From the NCBI GenBank assembly GCA_016186245.1, contig JACPLZ010000057.1:1-8177 (forward strand): a stretch of DNA of 8,177 nt, written 5' to 3'. The number at the start of each line of letters is the position of its first letter. The first letter of the stretch is position 1. Source of the DNA: Candidatus Peregrinibacteria bacterium (GTDB taxonomy: Bacteria; Patescibacteriota; Gracilibacteria; UBA1369; LOWO2-01-FULL-3). Of the stretch, positions 6,756-8,177 are shown piece by piece. The notes beneath the pieces are model-generated. The model did no database searches and had not been told where the DNA came from. It worked only from the letters and a program-made list of their open reading frames with translations. Position numbers and translations under genes: made by a program.

Positions 6756-7929
6756 ATGCCGGAAAAAACTGGCGGTGATTATTTTGGTCAGTCTGCTTAT
6801 GCCGACTACTGCCGCGAGCGCCCAGGAAAGTGAGGAAAGCGATGCGCCGGCTGACATCGAAACAGGCGTTAATATTGAAACAGGCGTTAATGGAGATCAG
6901 AGTCTGCTGCGTTGCGCGGAAAAAGGCGGGCTGGATTATTCCGACTTTTTAAATGCAGTAATATTCAGCGATAATTTTTTTGAGGGCGTGGTGGAACCGT
7001 GGATAGATATTGTCAGGCGCAATCGCTGTCATGCTGTGGATATTGAGCGGCTGGTGAAACAGCAGGATAAACTGCGCGGGGCGATTCGCGGCGCATACTT
7101 AAGCTGTAATACGGAAAAATTGCCGGCGCTGGAAAAGAGGCATCATGAACTCACTGCGGAGATTTATTATGTCAGGCATATCGTTAACGAGGGATTGATC
7201 TCGGATTTGTCGGATGAATTTTTACGCAATGAAGAATTGGTGCGCGAATTCGTCATTACCAAACGCGACAAAATTTATAAGGAAATGAAGGAACGGTATG
7301 TGCGGGAGGATTTTTTGAGCCAGGCGGATTTTGATGATCTGTTTTTGAAACTGGAAGTGAAATATCAGGACCGTATTTTCAGTTATATTTTGTGCGAAGA
7401 AGGGGTTTGGCAGCAGGTGGAAAAGAAATGGGATGAGTTTAAAAAATACTACACCGATGATTTGAGCGGGCTGGATGAAATGGGCCAGGTGTTGGTTAAA
7501 AAGGGGAAAATTCTGAAAAAAGAAATAAAAAAAACGGAGCTATTGCAGCTTTTGACCACGGATAAAAGTATCACAGATTATCTTGGATCATTTGTCGAAG
7601 CGGAAATCAGAGCAGAGGGTCTGGAAGAAAATCTGGATAAAACAATAGAGGCTTTTACCGAAAAGTTTGATGGAGATACTGCGCCGACGCAGGATATTCT
7701 AAATGCATACTCGGGATCGTTCAGAGAACATGATATTTTAAAAATGGAGGCGGAAATGAGGGCGTATTATGACATTATGTACGGACAGGCAAGCGACGGC
7801 AGTGTAGGGTTGTTTATGGAAACTCTTGATGAACCGGATGGTTTGATACCTCTGCTGGAGGCCGGTTTTCCCCGCATACAGAGGTTAACAGACAGCGCGG
7901 AAGTTATGAATGACAGGCAATGCCCGTAA
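6745..7929 (+). CDS. Secreted helical cysteine-containing protein, function unknown
   Basis: 394 residues. MSIKCRKK followed by LAVIILVSLLMP and a textbook ASA cleavage site (after residue 26, giving mature QESEES) is a Sec signal peptide. The start lies inside the last codons of gene 4 (11-base overlap); an AAAGGA at 6738-6743 is only one base from the ATG, too close for normal use, so coupling to gene 4 is likely. The mature protein opens with an acidic stretch containing IETGVN twice in tandem, then is helical throughout, with Cys at 57, 95, 121, 217 and 393 (Cys 5 is in the signal peptide). Landmarks: the C95-C121 segment (RCHAVDIERLVKQQDKL onward), EIYYVRHIVNEG (139-150), and KKWDEFKKYY (227-236), which echoes WDEF in gene 4. 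No family is recognised. It is the last gene before the terminator. Confidence 0.85.
   Translation: MSIKCRKKLAVIILVSLLMPTTAASAQESEESDAPADIETGVNIETGVNGDQSLLRCAEKGGLDYSDFLNAVIFSDNFFEGVVEPWIDIVRRNRCHAVDIERLVKQQDKLRGAIRGAYLSCNTEKLPALEKRHHELTAEIYYVRHIVNEGLISDLSDEFLRNEELVREFVITKRDKIYKEMKERYVREDFLSQADFDDLFLKLEVKYQDRIFSYILCEEGVWQQVEKKWDEFKKYYTDDLSGLDEMGQVLVKKGKILKKEIKKTELLQLLTTDKSITDYLGSFVEAEIRAEGLEENLDKTIEAFTEKFDGDTAPTQDILNAYSGSFREHDILKMEAEMRAYYDIMYGQASDGSVGLFMETLDEPDGLIPLLEAGFPRIQRLTDSAEVMNDRQCP
6856..6891 (+). repeat. 18-base tandem duplication at the mature N-terminus of gene 5
   Basis: ATCGAAACAGGCGTTAAT (6856-6873) is followed directly by ATTGAAACAGGCGTTAAT (6874-6891), with one silent difference. 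It encodes IETGVN-IETGVN just after the signal peptide, in a flexible acidic stretch. The near-identity at DNA level points to a recent slippage or duplication rather than protein-level selection. Confidence 0.9.
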
Positions 7930-7938
7930 CTGCATGCT

Positions 7939-7966
7939 GAAAAAATCCGCCGTGGCGGATTTTTTC
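7939..7966 (+). terminator. Rho-independent terminator of the operon, bidirectional in form
   Basis: GAAAAAATCCGCC (7939-7951), then GT, then GGCGGATTTTTTC (7954-7966): a perfect 13-base inverted repeat. The GC-rich core closes with a short loop, with A-tract before and T-tract after. It starts nine bases after the gene 5 stop. Because both flanks suit a U-tail, it could also stop transcription arriving from the convergent minus-strand gene. Confidence 0.92.
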
Positions 7967-7987
7967 TGGGCTTATCTAGGGACTTGT

Positions 7988-8005
7988 AGTTCGTGGGCAC
8001 GAACT
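7988..8005. repeat. Perfect 8-base inverted repeat in the convergent intergenic gap
   Basis: AGTTCGTG (7988-7995), GG, CACGAACT (7998-8005). It lies between the operon terminator and the 3' end of the minus-strand gene. Neither side has an adjacent T-run; on the plus strand TTTTTT comes 13 bases later (8019-8024). It could be a second, weaker terminator element or RNA 3' stabilising stem, or a protein-binding dyad. Confidence 0.5.
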
Positions 8006-8035
8006 TAAGGAATGGGAGTTTTTTATAAAAACGGT

Positions 8036-8177
8036 TTATTTGTGTACGAATGCCACTATCATGTTCATCATTTTCTCTTTTAGTCTTGTCTGATCCTCGA
8101 TGCCATTAAGCTCAAACGTCATATCGGTCATCTCGGCAAAGCAATATGGGCAATTGTGGCCTTTGCTTGATATTGAT
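8036..8177 (-). CDS. 3' end of a convergent gene with a CPYC motif, partial
   Basis: Reading the minus strand from base 8176 gives 46 codons open to the edge and then TAA (8036-8038). The peptide contains KGHNCPYCFAEMTD near its visible beginning and ends LKEKMMNMIVAFVHK. The composition (CPYC, balanced charges, amphipathic C-terminal helix) looks like real protein, and its stop sits in a normal convergent gap facing the bidirectional terminator. A CPYC pair is found in glutaredoxin active sites but also as half of a zinc ribbon. Only 34 residues follow it, fewer than usual after a glutaredoxin active site, so half of a zinc-binding knuckle is more likely. The start and most of the gene lie outside the window. 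Confidence 0.6.
   Translation of the reverse strand, partial: SISSKGHNCPYCFAEMTDMTFELNGIEDQTRLKEKMMNMIVAFVHK

Noticed and set aside
7767..8000. Minus-strand 77-codon frame covering the end of gene 5
   Set aside because: It runs through the terminator hairpin and antisense to gene 5, with no protein-like composition.
8021..8033. TATAAA as a promoter -10 element
   Set aside because: It is part of a T/A palindrome in a convergent gap with no gene starting downstream on either strand within the window.

Overview
The window holds the 3' part of one very large surface-protein gene, four complete genes for exported proteins of unknown function, and the 3' end of a convergent gene. All five plus-strand genes read the same way and look like one operon (bases 2-7929). 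It closes with a near-perfect hairpin terminator at 7939-7966. The convergent minus-strand gene enters from the right edge and stops at 8036-8038.

Organism: bacterial, with G+C in the mid-40s judged by eye from a few lines. TGA is a true stop: genes 1 and 2 end in TGA, and no long frame needs TGA read as glycine, so the code is not the one used by Gracilibacteria or Absconditabacteria. A huge secreted protein with Fn3, PKD-like, S-layer-homology (SLH) and thrombospondin-type-3 (TSP3) calcium repeats, beside several Cys-containing secreted orphans, suggests a Patescibacteria (CPR) lineage such as Peregrinibacteria. This is an impression from gene style, not a marker-based assignment.

Layout: (1) 2-3967, C-terminal 1,321 codons of a surface protein, 5' end cut by the window. 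(2) 3964-4545, small helical secreted protein, ATGA overlap with gene 1. (3) 4542-5102, small secreted or anchored protein, ATGA overlap with gene 2. (4) 5139-6755, 538-residue secreted protein with six cysteines, preceded by the only real gap, which contains an AT-rich inverted repeat. (5) 6745-7929, 394-residue secreted helical protein, 11-base overlap with gene 4. Then come the terminator, a second dyad at 7988-8005, and the minus-strand 3' end (8036-8177).

How they may work together (inference): each of the four complete proteins has an N-terminal export signal, most carry cysteines suited to oxidised extracytoplasmic folding, and start/stop overlaps with poor ribosome binding sites suggest translational coupling. 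A wall- or envelope-bound, Ca-binding giant protein made in step with four small exported partners would fit a cell-surface assembly such as an adhesin, stalk or S-layer accessory complex. No enzyme motif or known secretion component is visible, so the function remains open.
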